A program made the translations under genes and the position numbers. Shown piece after piece: positions 45,133 to 56,639 of a DNA stretch of 64,000 nt. Where the stretch lies: positions 12,282,432 to 12,346,431 of the forward strand of contig NC_073307.1 in assembly GCF_027595985.1 (NCBI RefSeq). The letters are read 5' to 3'. The notes beneath the pieces are model-generated. The model was not told the origin of the DNA. It worked only from the letters and a program-made list of their open reading frames with translations, and ran no database searches. Position 1 is the stretch's first letter. Every line of letters starts with the position of its first letter. The stretch is from Sorex araneus (Eukaryota > Chordata > Mammalia > Eulipotyphla > Soricidae).

Positions 45133-45335
45133 ACTGTCAACCCGATGGTGTTATTCCCCCACCCCCAGAAGATACATTTTTGAAACAAGTGTTTCAGTAG
45201 GGCAGGGGGATCTTCTTCCATCTCGTTTTCTTTTTTTTTTTTCTTAATAAAATGAGAAAATTGCAAAAACTCTTAAGGAGTTTGATACGTACTGTGCTTT
45301 AAAACCTTTTATATGATTTGCTGTCAATTTAGTGT
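45133..45335 (+). repeat. local ~200-bp duplication, copy 1
   Basis: Shares ATGAGAAAATT, CAAAAACTCTT and TACTGTGCTTTAAAACCTTT with 46086-46284, in the same order, with scattered substitutions and small indels. It lies directly at the 3' border of the CpG island. Confidence 0.93.
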
Positions 45336-46085
45336 ATATATATATATGCAATATATGTGTATATGCATCCGCACATATAATATGCGTGTGTCGACGAATT
45401 TTCAAGGCCGCTTTTGAAGGATGATAAACTTGGGAAGTGCTTTGTAATTGCGGTCTGATTTGCTTTTAATTCTGTTTCATTCAGGTTAAGCATGGCACAT
45501 CCCTTGTTTAAAAGGAGTGACCAGTGCTAACAGACCATTTTGCCTGAAATGGACTTTAGGCTCAGTTGAATCTTGTTTTTATGGTTTTTTTTTCTCAGTT
45601 CCACAGTTATGGTCTAGGCGGTGATTCTTTAATTTGTGAAAGATGAACTGAAAAAAAACCTTATTTTGTAAATTTAAGAAGTGATTTATCTGCTATTTAG
45701 AATGCCAAAGAGAAAAAGTCTTCATAGGTGGGAGTTGATTTTTTTTTTTATGATTACGTAGCTATTCTCATTTCATAGCTATAAGAAATGCATTGTTTAT
45801 AGACCAGGAACCTTTTAGACTAAATAATTATTCAAAGAAAATGTACCAAGGTTTTGTTTATTTTAGAGGCTTTATAAATAAGCTTCCTCCCTGGTTTGTC
45901 TACTTTCATGATTACTGTTGCTAAACCGTGAGTTATTTCTTAAATTCATCAGTAAACTCAGTGGTAGTTTGTCCTATTGTGTAAAAATATACAACGAAAC
46001 ATGCATTTCCTTTTACTTACAAATTAAACCTCCTCCCCTCCCACTTTTCAAGTGTGGTAAATTGTATATGATTCTGGAAACCCAA

Positions 46086-46284
46086 ACTGTCAATCCATTG
46101 ACGTTATTCCCCCCCACAGAAGATATATATTTGAAACAACTTTCAAGGGGGCAGGGGGGTGCTTTTTCCATCCCCTTTTTTTCTTTTCCTTAATACAATG
46201 AGAAAATTACAAAAACTCTTTTTTAAGAGTTTAATCTATACTGTGCTTTAAAACCTTTTATGTTATTTGATGTCAAGTTAGTGT
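46086..46284 (+). repeat. local ~200-bp duplication, copy 2
   Basis: Direct partner of 45133-45335, about 950 bp downstream. Not a recognised mobile element and no target-site duplication is seen. Confidence 0.93.
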
Positions 46285-46465
46285 TTTGGGGTTTGGGTCT
46301 TTCGGGCGGTTGGGGCTGGGGAATCCCACCCACTGGGACTCGGGCTAGACTGGCGCTGTGCCACAGCAGCGCTGGGCTGTGGGACCCAGGCGACATGGAC
46401 CCAGCCAGTGGATCTAGCTCTCTGCTCTTCATGCTGATTGTAAAGTTTGTGGTGTCGAATAATAG

Positions 46466-46672
46466 GGGCTGGAGCGATAGCACAGCGGGTAGGGTGTTTG
46501 CCTTGCACACAGCCGCCGACCCGGGTTCGATTCCCAGCATCCCATATGGTCCCACGAACACTGCCAGGAGGAGTAATTCCTGAGTGCAGAGCCAGGAGTA
46601 ACCCCTGTGCATTGCCGGGTGTGATCCAAAAGCCAACAAAAGAAAACAAAAAAATAAATAAATAAAATTTTG
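46466..46672 (+). mobile_element. SOR SINE, young short copy
   Basis: GGGGCTGGAGCGATAGCACAGC head with a CCG triplet duplication (GCCGCCGACCCGGG), a GGA duplication in the core (CAGGAGGAGTAATTCC), end GCCGGGTGTGATCC and an (AAATA)n tail. Confidence 0.95.
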
Positions 46673-46694
46673 GAATCACGATAGAAGTCTTTTT

Positions 46695-46826
46695 TCACTG
46701 TCACTGTCATCCTGTTGCTCATCGATTTGTTCAAGCGGGCACCAGTAACGTCTCTCATTGAGACTTATTGTTACTGTTTTTGGCATATCCAATACACCAC
46801 GGGTAGCTTGCCAGGCTCTGCCGCAT
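46695..46826 (-). mobile_element. SOR SINE, long variant, 5'-truncated
   Basis: Reverse long body only, from CACTGTCACTGTCATCC to GCTTGCCAGGCTCTGCCGC. A perfect 11-bp target-site duplication GAAGTCTTTTT lies at 46684-46694 and 46827-46837, so this was an incomplete reverse-transcription insertion. Confidence 0.94.
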
Positions 46827-46869
46827 GAAGTCTTTTTAACAGATAAAAAATAAAAATTCTAATTTTAGG

Positions 46870-46891
46870 GGTGTGTGTGTGTGTGTGTGTT
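46870..46891. repeat. (GT)11 microsatellite
   Basis: A pure GT run at the edge of a decayed reverse SINE. Confidence 0.96.
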
Positions 46892-46894
46892 TGG

Positions 46895-47080
46895 GGGCGC
46901 TCAAACCCAGGGCCTTGCACATGCACAGTAAGTGGTCCACTTACTAAGCTGCATCCCTGGCCCAAATATCCCCCCATCCAAGGAGGTGTACAGTTTGGGG
47001 GGTGGCGGGAGTAGGGTGCTAAGAATTGAACCCAGGGCATTTTACAGCCGAGTTATGTACTCTACTGCATCGCTGTATAC
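46895..47080 (-). mobile_element. two decayed tRNA-type SINE heads, reversed
   Basis: CTCAAACCCAGGGCCTTGCACATGC with TAAGCTGCATCCCTGGCCC is an ID-like reverse head. A second follows: GAATTGAACCCAGGGC and TGTACTCTACTGCATCGCTG. Confidence 0.55.
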
Positions 47081-47349
47081 GTGACCCGATGTTTCTAAGT
47101 GTTCTTTTTAAAGGCCAAAATCAGTTATTTTTCCTCCTGAACTGTTTTGGGACTCAGTTACCACGTGAGAGAAGACTGTTGCTTTACCCTACAATTTTCC
47201 AAAAATAAGTCTCTAAGGAGTAGATGAGCTAACCTGTGAAGACATTCTGTTACTAAAATACTTAGCAGGTCTTCGTATTTGGCAGCTTTAACTATAAGGT
47301 GTTTCTCTATTATAGAATCCAAACATAACTCACAGAAAGGTAGGGTGTT

Positions 47350-47482
47350 TTTGTTTTTGTTTTTGGGCCACACCTGGCGGCACTCAGGGCTTACTCCTGG
47401 TTCTGCACTCCGAGGACCGTAAGTGGCACTGCAGAATGAACCTGGGCTTGATCCCCCCTGCTGTATTATTACTCTGGCCACA
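47350..47482 (-). mobile_element. diverged SOR-type SINE
   Basis: GTTTTTGGGCCACACCTGGCGG, CACTCAGGGCTTACTCCTGG and GAACCTGGGCTTGATCC, ending TATTACTCTGGCCAC. Confidence 0.78.
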
Positions 47483-47754
47483 GAAAGGTAGTTTTTATAT
47501 TGTATCTGGAAATAACTTTGAATGCAAAATGTGCTAGGTATGCCAGTCCGGAAAGATTAGGATCAGTGAGAAAGTGTGCAAATTTTGTCATCTTTGGAGA
47601 GAGCCACCTAGAAATTAATAACACATGTTATTAATTCTAGTGTATTATTAATTCTGTAGTAATGAAATTTAAATATTTTTTGCATTGCAGAATATGCACA
47701 TGATGAAATAAGAAATGGTTGCAACCTGTTTTACCACAGATAAAATCTTCAAAG

Positions 47755-47905
47755 GGGAAGGAGAGATAATGTAGGGGGTAAGGCACTTGCTTTCCACGTG
47801 GCTGACCCTGGTTTGATCCCAGCACTGTATTTTGTCCCCTGAACACCACCAGAAGCGAGTCCTGAGCACAGTGCCAGGTGTGGCCCCCAAACAAAACAAA
47901 AATCT
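47755..47905 (+). mobile_element. diverged SOR-type SINE
   Basis: GGGAAGGAGAGATAATGTAGG head, CTGACCCTGGTTTGATCCC and CACCACCAGAAGCGAGTCC, with end GCCAGGTGTGGCCCCC and an (AAAAC) tail. Confidence 0.8.
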
Positions 47906-48464
47906 TCAAAGATTATTTCAATTTCATATAAAATCCTTTGTGTGATATATCCTCCCCTATAAAAATAATACATTCCTCTATATAGCCTGGAACATATCCT
48001 TTGTGACGCCTAGAAACGCATCCCTATGGATATCCCATCTAATATCCCATATTGATATCCTATAATGTCGATATAATATATCCTTCATAAAATATATGAA
48101 TCTCGGCATGCAGTGCTGGGGATTGTGCTCAGGGATCCTGCATGCAGAGTATGTGTTTCACCCTTTGAGTCTTTTCTCTGACCTTTCTCAGGAATTCTAG
48201 CCCCAGATTAGAACTGGGGTCTGTGGTTATAACTGAATTGCAGTACAACTGGTTTACTTTGGGATCTTACAGATTTTTTGCTTATTTTTGTAATTTGAGT
48301 GTTATGAGTTTTTACGCATTATTTTGAGCTGTTCCTCAGGTCACCAGTGGCGCACACACACGAAAGTGGTATCAACATTACATCTTGTTGAAGAATTTGT
48401 TCTACATAAGTAACTTGACAGTTGCTTTCGTATATTCTTAGTTCATAAAGATAAAACGTTAGGT

Positions 48465-48640
48465 GGACGGAGAGACGGTACAGGGGTTCAGGTGTCTTAC
48501 GTGCTGCTGGCCCCAGTTTAATCTCCTCACCACAGACAGGCCGTGAGCACTGCTGGGAGTGATCCCTGAGCACAGAGCCCTGAAAAAGTAAGCCCCCGGC
48601 ACTGTCAGTGTGGCTGGTACCCTCCCCCAGCTCAGAAAAA
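48465..48640 (+). mobile_element. diverged SOR-type SINE
   Basis: GACGGAGAGACGGTACAGGGG head, CTGGCCCCAGTTTAATCTCC and CTGCTGGGAGTGATCCC, with an added CCTGAAAAAGTAAGCCCCCGG segment. Confidence 0.68.
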
Positions 48641-48794
48641 AAATTAGCAACATAAACTGTCCCAACTGATTATGGGAAAAAGGAATTGTCTGAGTTGTTA
48701 GATTTTTAATTTAGAAATAATTCATTGATTTGTTTCAATTTCTCTGACGGTTGGAAATTTTCTTAATTGTTATTTGATCCTTCCTTTCTCCCCC

Positions 48795-49065
48795 CCTTGG
48801 CCCTCCTACTCAGTGGTTGTACCCAGCAGAGCTCAGGTGGCCGCGTGTGATGCCAGACTCGACACGCAACACTTCTACTCAGTTTGTTGCCCCCTTTGTG
48901 TTCTTTGAGTTAGCAAACTTATTCCATGAACGTGTCTTGTTGTTGTTTTTGTTTTCATTCCACATCCCACAGTGCCTGGGGACCTGAAGTGCCAGGAACC
49001 GAGCCTGCCCCCCCCCCATGTCGGGCATCCTCACTACATCTTTGAGCCATCTCCCGCCCCCCATA
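48795..49065 (-). mobile_element. decayed SINE-type repeats, reversed
   Basis: GTTGTACCCAGCAGAGCTCAGG and GTGCCAGGAACCGAGCCTGCC with CATCTTTGAGCCATCTCCCGCCCC are two separate reversed remnants split by T-rich sequence. Confidence 0.45.
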
Positions 49066-49312
49066 AACATTTATTGACCTATTGTATGGAGGGCACTGGT
49101 GATTAAAAAATTAGTAAGATCAGTACTCAATGTTCAAGTACTGATCATTGAGTCTGTCCTTTCTAAGCTGCATTTTAAACTGTTACTTGTCTTTTAAACT
49201 ATTCCCAGTCCTCACCAAGTGATACAGAGTTTCCAGATACCTAAGTCTGCATTTCTTACACCCTCGCCTTTTCAGGATGCTGCTTCACCGCTCTCCCCAG
49301 TCCCCTGTCGAC

Positions 49313-49450
49313 TTTTTTTTTTTCTTTGGCTTTTTGGGCAACATCCGGTGACGCTCAGGGGTTACTCAGGAGTTGCTCCTGGCAGTGGTTAGGGGACCAT
49401 ATGGAATGCTGGGATCAAAACCTACCGGCTGTACTGTTGCTCCAGTTCCT
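49313..49450 (-). mobile_element. SOR SINE, short form, reversed with deletions
   Basis: T-rich left end, TTTGGCTTTTTGGGCAACATCCGG, CAGGAGTTGCTCCTGGCAGTGG, ACCATATGGAATGC and CTGTTGCTCCAGTTCC. Confidence 0.85.
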
Positions 49451-49539
49451 CCCGGGGCTACTTTCCCTACACCACATCTGTGAAATGCCTTCTGACCTAG
49501 GACAGTAGATTTCTTCCACTGTGCTTTGTGCACCATTTT

Positions 49540-49690
49540 TTTTTTGGGGGGGGGGGTGGCGGGGTGGGGGTGAGAGTGGAGAACAGTACTTAGGGGCTGC
49601 TCCAGGCTTGATGCTCCAGGAACCACCACAGTTCCAGGCTCCAACTTGAGAGCCCCCGACATGCAACGTGTGGACTCCAGCCCTTAAAGA
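49540..49690 (-). mobile_element. decayed SINE-type repeat with poly(G) tract
   Basis: A T10G11 run, then AACAGTACTTAGGGGCTGCTCC, and a reversed head-like stretch CCCCCGACATGCAACGTGTGG, CTCCAGCCC. Confidence 0.5.
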
Positions 49691-50364
49691 TCCATGCTTT
49701 GTGGCGGAAGCTGATGCGTTGTTTTGCCTCTCAAGCATCAAGAAGTGCTCGGTGCAGACAGCAGGAGGACCTCGAGCCAGGCTGGGAGGCGTCTTTGGAG
49801 TGTCTCAGCACCCAGCGAGCAGGGTCCCCTGGAGAGCCTGAGTTATTTGGCAGCTGGATGGTTTTCTGGACTTCTGTGAGCTAGCTGTTAGGAAAGAAGT
49901 TTCTAGTTGGTTTTCTGAAAAGTTGCATGTAATAGATGGAAGTTTCTGTTGATGAAATCGTCTCTGTCGTTCACATTGTTATTTAGGATTGCCCTCCCCC
50001 TTGTAGCTGTGCTGACCGGGAACAGCACACTCACTGCTCCCCCGGGTCGTGGCTGCAGCTCAGATGGTGGAGCCTTGGCCCTGGGGCTCGCCGCTGTACC
50101 CCAGGCTCTGTCTTTGTTCCAGCACCTTGGTCGCCTTCCAACATTTGCACTTAATGTCTCGTCCATTCCAAATGGTTTCTAAATGAAGGCTTCAAATTAT
50201 GCTGTGGTGATTCACTTGGAAAGCCGTCTTAAACTTTTCTCTTTTCTCTACATTAGGATTTTTCTTGTTAAGTTCTCTTGGCATACGATTGATGACTCTA
50301 AATGAGATTGTTTTTCTGTAGAGGAAAGGACCTAGGAATAGATTTAGAAGTGAGAAATTAATAC

Positions 50365-50480
50365 TTAAGGTCCAGTGAAATAACTCGAAGGCCTGAAGCA
50401 CATGTTTTGCACGCTGGACGCAATCCCCAGCATGGTATAGTCCCTCAGGGGCTACCTGGTGTGGGCCTAGCCCCCCAAAG
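50365..50480 (+). mobile_element. decayed, shortened tRNA-type SINE
   Basis: TAAGGTCCAGTGAAATAACTCG head, GCACATGTTTTGCACGCTGG and CAATCCCCAGCATGG, with short end CTACCTGGTGTGGGCC. Confidence 0.55.
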
Positions 50481-50914
50481 AAATTTATGTTTGTTACATA
50501 ATTTATGATTCTTTTTCACTTGAACTGAAGTTTTGTATAGTCAATAGAAAAACATTTTTCAAAAAGCAAAATTAGATTTATAATCATTTATAAATGGCTT
50601 TTCCTTTTCTTCATTTTTTTCCCCCTACCTTTAGAGTACCTGCTTTGTGTATGCAGGTCCTTGGCATCAGACCTAGAACTCTAATGGTGAACTATGGCCT
50701 GGCCCAAGACTTTTACCTTTTTTTCATGTATTTATATTACTAAAAATTAAAGTTAAAAAATCACACCAAAGATAGTGTTATCTTTATAATCAACTTACAT
50801 ACATTGAAAGCCTGCTATGCTTTAGGTATTTTATGTGTGATTTATTAATCTTGTAATCCTATGACCTTTGAAATGTATATCAATTATAGGTGATGATAAC
50901 GTTTGCTTCCCCCG

Positions 50915-51075
50915 CCCCCACCCCTTTTTGTCTTTCGACCACCCCAGAGGTAGTCAGGGCTTACTCCTAGCTCTGCACTCAGGGTCACTCCTGGCAGAGG
51001 TGCCACGGCTCGAACTCAAGTCAGCCGTGTGTGAGGCAAGCACCCTACCTGACTTATCATCCCTTCAGCCCCAGC
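50915..51075 (-). mobile_element. diverged SOR-type SINE
   Basis: CGACCACCCCAGAGGTAGTCAGGGC, CTCCTAGCTCTGCACTCAGGG and GTGTGAGGCAAGCACCCTACC, ending CCCTTCAGCCCC. Confidence 0.78.
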
Positions 51076-52764
51076 TTTTAAATTTTGTTGTGGGGGAGGT
51101 GGACCTTCCAAGCAACCAGCTCGGTCAGAGGATAGAGACTTGCAGCAGCCTTGCCCCTCCAACCCCCCCAGCCACCTCCCCAGCCCCACTCACCTCTGCA
51201 GAGGTTCGGCTAATCACTAGTGGTTCATGGTTTAATCAACCATACCCATCTGAGGAAAAAAACATTTAGCTGAAGGGATCCAGAAAGATTTGGGTCCCAA
51301 ACATGCTGGGGGGAGTGAAGGAGGGGGTTGCGAGGAGGCTGACCCCATATTTCTAAGTGTTCCTAAGGGTTGCGTACTTTTAACTGGAACCTTAAATCCA
51401 GTCAGCAAACTTTTTCCTGATTTCTGTGAGCCATGCTATCTAATCAGGTGCAAGGAGGAGGTCAGATGAACTCTTAATGTATGGGTGGTTGATTTGATAA
51501 CTTGTACCTTAGATTGGCCTCTATTGTGATAATGCCAGTGTTGTGAGACTGAGTCCTCAGCTTGTAGGACTGATGATACTCCAGGTGAATAGAGTGAGAC
51601 TTGAGTTAAATTGTAGGATTTAACCCTGTCATTGTCTGTTGAGGACTGGACAGTTGGTTGGTGTGGAAAAGCCCGCATTTTATAACAGGCATGAGAATAC
51701 AGAAGAAAGTGTTCTGACTTTTGGTATTGGGCCTTGGGTGCTATTATGAAGACTGACTTTTAGTCAAAAAGCAAACCACTGGAGCCATGTGAGACCAAGG
51801 TCCATTTGAGCACAGGGATGAGATGATTTGCTAATTTACTGATTCACTGATTATTGAATCACGGAGAAAATGTAGAGGAGCCTTGTTTGGGGGTAGATGG
51901 TAGTGGGGAAGGGTTAATGGTAGGAAGAAGACAGGACAGCAACCCAGGCGAGATTGACTGGTGGCCAGTGCCATAATTGTACTAGTGGAGACAGTGGAAG
52001 GATAACATTCTGACTGCGACAGGAGCAAGAGGAAGCAAAGGCAGTACCGAGATATTTATTTCAAGCAACTGGAAAAACGAGACTAAGATAGGAAAGCAAA
52101 CGTTGAGCTTGGGCTTTGTCAAGGTAATGAAATAAGAGGTTATGTCCACTTTGGCATAATTATAATCTGGCTGTTGTGTCTAAAGCAGACAGCCATGGGC
52201 ATGTCTTTAATGTTTATATTTGATATTCTGGTTACAAATGTACTCTTGTCATTCTCTAGTTAATTTCCAGTGGAAACTAGTAGGTAAAGCTACAAGAAAT
52301 AAGAATAGTTTTTAATGGACACACAAAAACACACCAGAGCAAATTATTACCTAATGTTTACTAATTTTGTATCCTGCACTAGAGCATTTTCTTGTTAGTT
52401 TTATATTCTTTATGTATTTTCTAATATAGCTTATGCAGTTTGAGCAAAGATTGACAGTGGTTTTGTCTAGCAAGGGATATCTGTTCTTTAGTTTTGCTTT
52501 CTTTTTTTAACCATTGTCCCTAAACTATATAAAAATAAATTGTACCTCCGTTATACCTCTATATGAAAAGACATTTTTTATGTCTTCAGCTCATTTTTGT
52601 TTTGTTTGGCATCTAATTAAAATCTTTTTAAGTACTTTGCCAGTAAGATAAACAGTGTTTCAGTGAAAAGTCATCACTGTGAACTTGAGTAATTAGATTG
52701 CTTATTATTATTTGAATTTCATGTCACAGTTCAATGCAACTATAGGAGACTATTAATATCTAGC

Positions 52765-52910
52765 CAGAGAGAAGAGACAGGGGTCAGGCACCGCCCTCAT
52801 GCTGCCAACCCCGATCTGAATCCCTGGCACCACTGGGGATCACTCCCTAGCCCAGAGCCAAGAAGAACGTGCGTGTTGCTGGGTACGTCCCCCTCCCCCA
52901 GAGAATATAT
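52765..52910 (+). mobile_element. decayed SOR-type SINE
   Basis: CCAGAGAGAAGAGACAGGGG head, CCAACCCCGATCTGAATCCC and GGGGATCACTCCCTAGC, with end TTGCTGGGTACGTCCCCC. Confidence 0.62.
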
Positions 52911-52924
52911 ACCAGGTAGGCGTG

Positions 52925-53345
52925 TATGAGAGACTCAGAGGTAGCACAGTTCAACCTGGCATCATCCAAAAAAGAAAGAAAAGTACTGCGAAAGCCCAGC
53001 AGGTACATGTTTATACTTCAAGGGATCGGGCGACGGTGGCCAGTGCGCGTGCTCCCCCTGCAAGCGTGAGGCCTGCCTGGATTGCTGGCACTGAGGCGGT
53101 CCCCGCAGCCCCGCTGTCCCGGAGCCCCAGGAGCACAGCGGCTTCCCCGGCGCCAGGAGTCAAGTGTGTGCGGGCACCGCAGCCTGCAAACTGCAAGAGC
53201 ATGGCTGGGAGCGTGAGCCCTGGGCACCACCACCCCACAGTGTGCAGGCATCTCTGCTAAAGAAGGGAGGCCCGCAGCTGCCAGCACGGCAGCCCCGTGT
53301 GCAAGCCCTGGTGAGCACCACCACACAGCATGGGTGCGACCCCAT
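52925..53345 (+). mobile_element. GC-rich old repeat with tRNA-like head
   Basis: TATGAGAGACTCAGAGGTAGC head, then GTGCGCGTGCTCCCCCTGC and GCGTGAGGCCTGCCTGGATTGC. It is CpG-rich compared with its flanks, which alone gives long open frames. Probably an old composite SINE rather than a gene. Confidence 0.4.
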
Positions 53346-53594
53346 CACTGAAACAGTAACATCAGTAAGGCAAAGGAAGGGGAAGATAAATGATCTAATC
53401 AACATCTAACATAAACATCTACATGCCTATTTTAATAACTGTCTGGCAATGATTCTCTACTAATAAGAGATTGTGACCGAGCACCTTAAAAGAAGTAGGA
53501 ATCTGATGACTTTGTCCGCCATTGTACTAGTTTCCTCCAGCTGCTGTAACAAAATATTAGCAACTGGTGACGGAAAGCCAGAGGAGTTTATGAG

Positions 53595-54830
53595 AACACT
53601 CACTGACATCGGTATTGGTAATGACTTTTCAGGGACAGTATCAAAGTACAAGCAACAAACGCAAAAATCAAGTGGGACAACAAATTTAAAAGTCTCTGCA
53701 CAGAAAATCGTCAACATGAAAAGCAAACTAAATAGTGTCACTTATGTGATAGGGATTAACAGAATAAGAAAGGAATGCCTAGAACTCAGTAGCTGAAAAA
53801 CAGTCCAGTTGAAAAATATACAGAGTATCTGGGTAAACATTTTTCCAAGGATAATATACAAATGATCCACAAGTACATAAAAAGGGCTTAATGTCACTGA
53901 TCACCAAAGAAATGCAAATCTGTTGTAATTCCTGCATGCATATGTGACAGGAAAGGGGTGCCAGGATCAAATCCAAACTTCATACATACAAGGCAGGTGC
54001 TTTTCTGCAGAGCTATGCCCCCGACCCTCACATAGGAAAATGCCCTTGCAAATCACAATGAGCTTTGCTCTCCCGTCTGTTCAAATGACTGGTCAAAAAA
54101 AAACAACACACTGGTGCTAGTGAGCATGTGAAGGCAAATGAAACCTTGCGTGCTTGTTGATGAGGCTGTAAATTGGTATATTCTCTCTGGATGCTTCTTG
54201 GAGGCTCCTTGGAAAAGTCAAGCTAGAATGTAAGATCAGCAGTCTTCCTTCTGGATATGTAATGAAGGAAATGAAATCATCACTCGAAGATTTCACTGCA
54301 CCCCCCCCCATGTTTATTGCGACATTATTTACAGTTGTCAACTCTTAAAACCAACTTGGTCTGTTGACGGATGGATGGATAAAGAAAGATGTTATATATA
54401 TACAATGGAATGTTATTCATGAAAAGTAGGACATCTTTCCGCTTGTGAGGATGTGGATGAACCTTGAGATTATACAAGTGAAGTAAGAGGAAGACAACCT
54501 CTGTATCAGTTTATTTGTGGAATCTAAAAAGAACCAACCTACACAGAAACAAAGTAGATTGGTGGTTGCCAGGGGCAGGAGTGTGTGGAAATGGGGTGAA
54601 GATAGTGAGCAGTTACAGAATTCCAGTTACTCCAGCTATACAGTGAGTCCACTGGGGGTAGGGAAGGGCTAAGGTACAGCATGATTGAAACTAAGAGTTG
54701 TGTGTTGTAAACTTGACGTTGCTAAGAGTGGAGATTTTACACATTCCCATGATGTACACACAACTGTAACTGTGAGGCGATGGTTGTATTAATCATCCTT
54801 GTTGCTGTATACCTTAAATAGTAACAGCTG
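53595..54830 (+). mobile_element. L1 LINE fragment: ORF2 end and 3'UTR
   Basis: Sense L1 pattern in order: CTGACATCGGTATTGGTAATG and AAATCAAGTGGGAC (ORF2), CACCAAAGAAATGCAAATC, then ATGGATGGATAAAGAAAGATG, ACAATGGAATGTTATTC, GATGTGGATGAACCTTGAG and GATTGGTGGTTGCCAGGGG. The frame is broken by many stops, so it is dead. A decayed reversed SINE interrupts it near 53925-54035. Recognised from memory of mammalian L1 sequence. Confidence 0.8.
53925..54035 (-). mobile_element. SINE fragment inserted in L1
   Basis: GGTGCCAGGATCAAATCCAAAC and CATACAAGGCAGGTGC with GCAGAGCTATGCCCCCGACCC form a reversed tRNA-type head between two L1 segments. Confidence 0.55.
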
Positions 54831-54984
54831 TACCTGTCCGTTAGAGGTCTGTAAAGCAGGTGAGAAGGCAAAAGAAGATAGCATTTTTATCGTGCTCTTT
54901 TTTTAAGTACTGCTAACAGGTGAACTAAACATTAAAGAACGAATATTGCTCCGGCTCCAGTATAAAATCACTCCTGTCAGGCTG

Positions 54985-55075
54985 GTTTTTGACCGGGCAG
55001 CTGGCTCAGTGGAAGGGAGCTTGTCTTGCATGTGTTAAACCCTAGGTTTGACCTCCAGCAGCACAGAGCAACAAT
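54985..55075 (+). mobile_element. ID-like tRNA-derived SINE
   Basis: GACCGGGCAGCTGGCTCAGTGG, AGCTTGTCTTGCATGTG and CCTAGGTTTGACCTCCAGCAG have tRNA-like A and B boxes; a short A/C-rich tail follows. Confidence 0.55.
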
Positions 55076-56169
55076 AATCACAAAACAAAAACGAACACTT
55101 GCTATTTCTGATTTCCCTTCAGTGTACCCACTGTTCTTTTCACTTGGCTAGTCTTTGCATAACATTTCATCTTTTCCTGCTGGAATTTTGTATTCGTTCA
55201 TAATCTCTGAAACCATCATGTGTCGAACCTAAAGTCTTCTGAGATTAATTTATGTAATTTTTTTACTGGACTTCACTCCTTGGGAATTCTATAAAGTCAC
55301 TCTTTTTAGTCTCGAATAGACCTTAACATTTGCTCTCAAACCGCTGGATCATTATCCCACCTGTCCTGTCTGAGTAGAAGTAAGCATCTTCCACCAGCGT
55401 CGAAACCTGAGAATTTGCTTCCATCTCTTCTGTCCAAAACTGACCTTGCTCCTGTAGTCGCGTGTGGGCCCCCGCCTGCTCCCCCGCCCGGGGGCGGCCC
55501 ATGGCATGTCGCCCACGTTTCTTTACCAGCGCCCAGTTTGCTATAGTTTACTGTACCAGCTCCTCATTTTACTGTAGACATTTACAAGCTGTCTCACCTG
55601 CTTTGTATAATTTTTAGTGTTAGTGACTATAAATCTTCTTTAAAAAAAAAAATTCAACAGTCACATTCCTCAGTGTGAAATAGTTTAGTAGCCAGTATCT
55701 TTTCAACACTCATTTCTTTGACCTACTAGAAATCTGGACTTAGGTTTCCAGATCTTGGTGGCCTTAAACTTGACGTGGACCCTACCTGCCGAAGGGCCTG
55801 TGTCAGAAAGGTCAGGAAGGAGTCCCTGTGCTCGGGTGGAGAACGCAGGTTTTCGTGCATGCGCAGGTGGCGTTTTCCTGAGAGCTCCCGTCAGTCAGTC
55901 CAGTTCTGAGGCCTCAGAATGACTACCTCTGTGTGCACGCCTGCCACCGTGGCCTGAGGTGTTCCTGCTTTCCCACGCAAGAGCAAACACTTTCCCACAC
56001 AACACACCCGAGCAGTGCTGTGATTGTGTGATTGCTGGTCTGCTGGGGCTGACGTGATGCTCACACACTTTCAGTCTCCTGAGCTTCTAATCTCCCTAAG
56101 CCACTTGGTTTCTCCTTCTTGGAGTTGTCTAATTGTTGGCTTTGTCTGTTTTCCTGTGTGAGTCGTCTC

Positions 56170-56295
56170 TTCTTCCTGGTCTCCAAGGGCTTCCTTATAC
56201 ATTCTGGATATTAATTGTGTGTAGGTTGTAGATATTGTGGCACCCTGTGTTCTTTCATTTTTAAAACAATTTTTTGTTTCTTGCATGTTTTTATG
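56170..56295 (-). mobile_element. L1 fragment, antisense (tentative)
   Basis: CCTTATACATTCTGGATATTAA and CATTTTTAAAACAATTTTTTG resemble antisense L1 ORF2. Short and diverged. Confidence 0.4.
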
Positions 56296-56369
56296 GTCTC
56301 CTGAGTTCAATTTCATTCTCTGTTGTATATTTAAGCTTATATTTTTCTTCATGACAGTACTTTATTTAC

Positions 56370-56540
56370 TTATTTGGGAGAGGGAATTTGAGCTACACCT
56401 AGCAGTACTCAAAAGTTACAGCTGTGCTCAGAGCAGTCCTGGCAGTGCTCTGAGGACCACATGCAGTGCCAGGGGTTGAACTGCATCAGCCACATACAAG
56501 GCAAGCGCCTTACCGCTGTACTGTATCCCTCCGGCACCAG
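56370..56540 (-). mobile_element. diverged SOR-type SINE
   Basis: GAGCTACACCTAGCAGTACTC, CTGGCAGTGCTCTGAGGACC and CATACAAGGCAAGCGCCTTACC, ending TGTATCCCTCCGGCACC. Confidence 0.78.
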
Positions 56541-56639
56541 TATTTTAATATGTAGTATTTCGTATTTGGTTTTGTGTACTTAGAATTTCTTTTCTGCTTT
56601 TCTGTTTAATGAGATGGTTGCTCTATTACTGACTTTTTA

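Larger units (their letters stand above)
43860..45135 (+). promoter_or_regulatory. USP53: USP53 CpG-island promoter
   Basis: About 1.3 kb of very GC- and CpG-rich sequence between AT-rich flanks, 19 kb after MYOZ2 and 13 kb before the USP53 start codon. It holds repeated GGGGCGGGG boxes for Sp/KLF factors (44258-44290, 44323-44360), an NRF1-like TGCGCATGC at 44421-44429 and no TATA box, fitting a broad housekeeping-type promoter. Splice-donor consensus sites occur at 43873 (CAG|GTGAGC) and 44614 (GCG|GTGAGT). The long open frames across the island have no family resemblance and reflect base composition. Which donor is used, and whether an antisense RNA also starts here, cannot be told from sequence alone. 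Confidence 0.88.
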
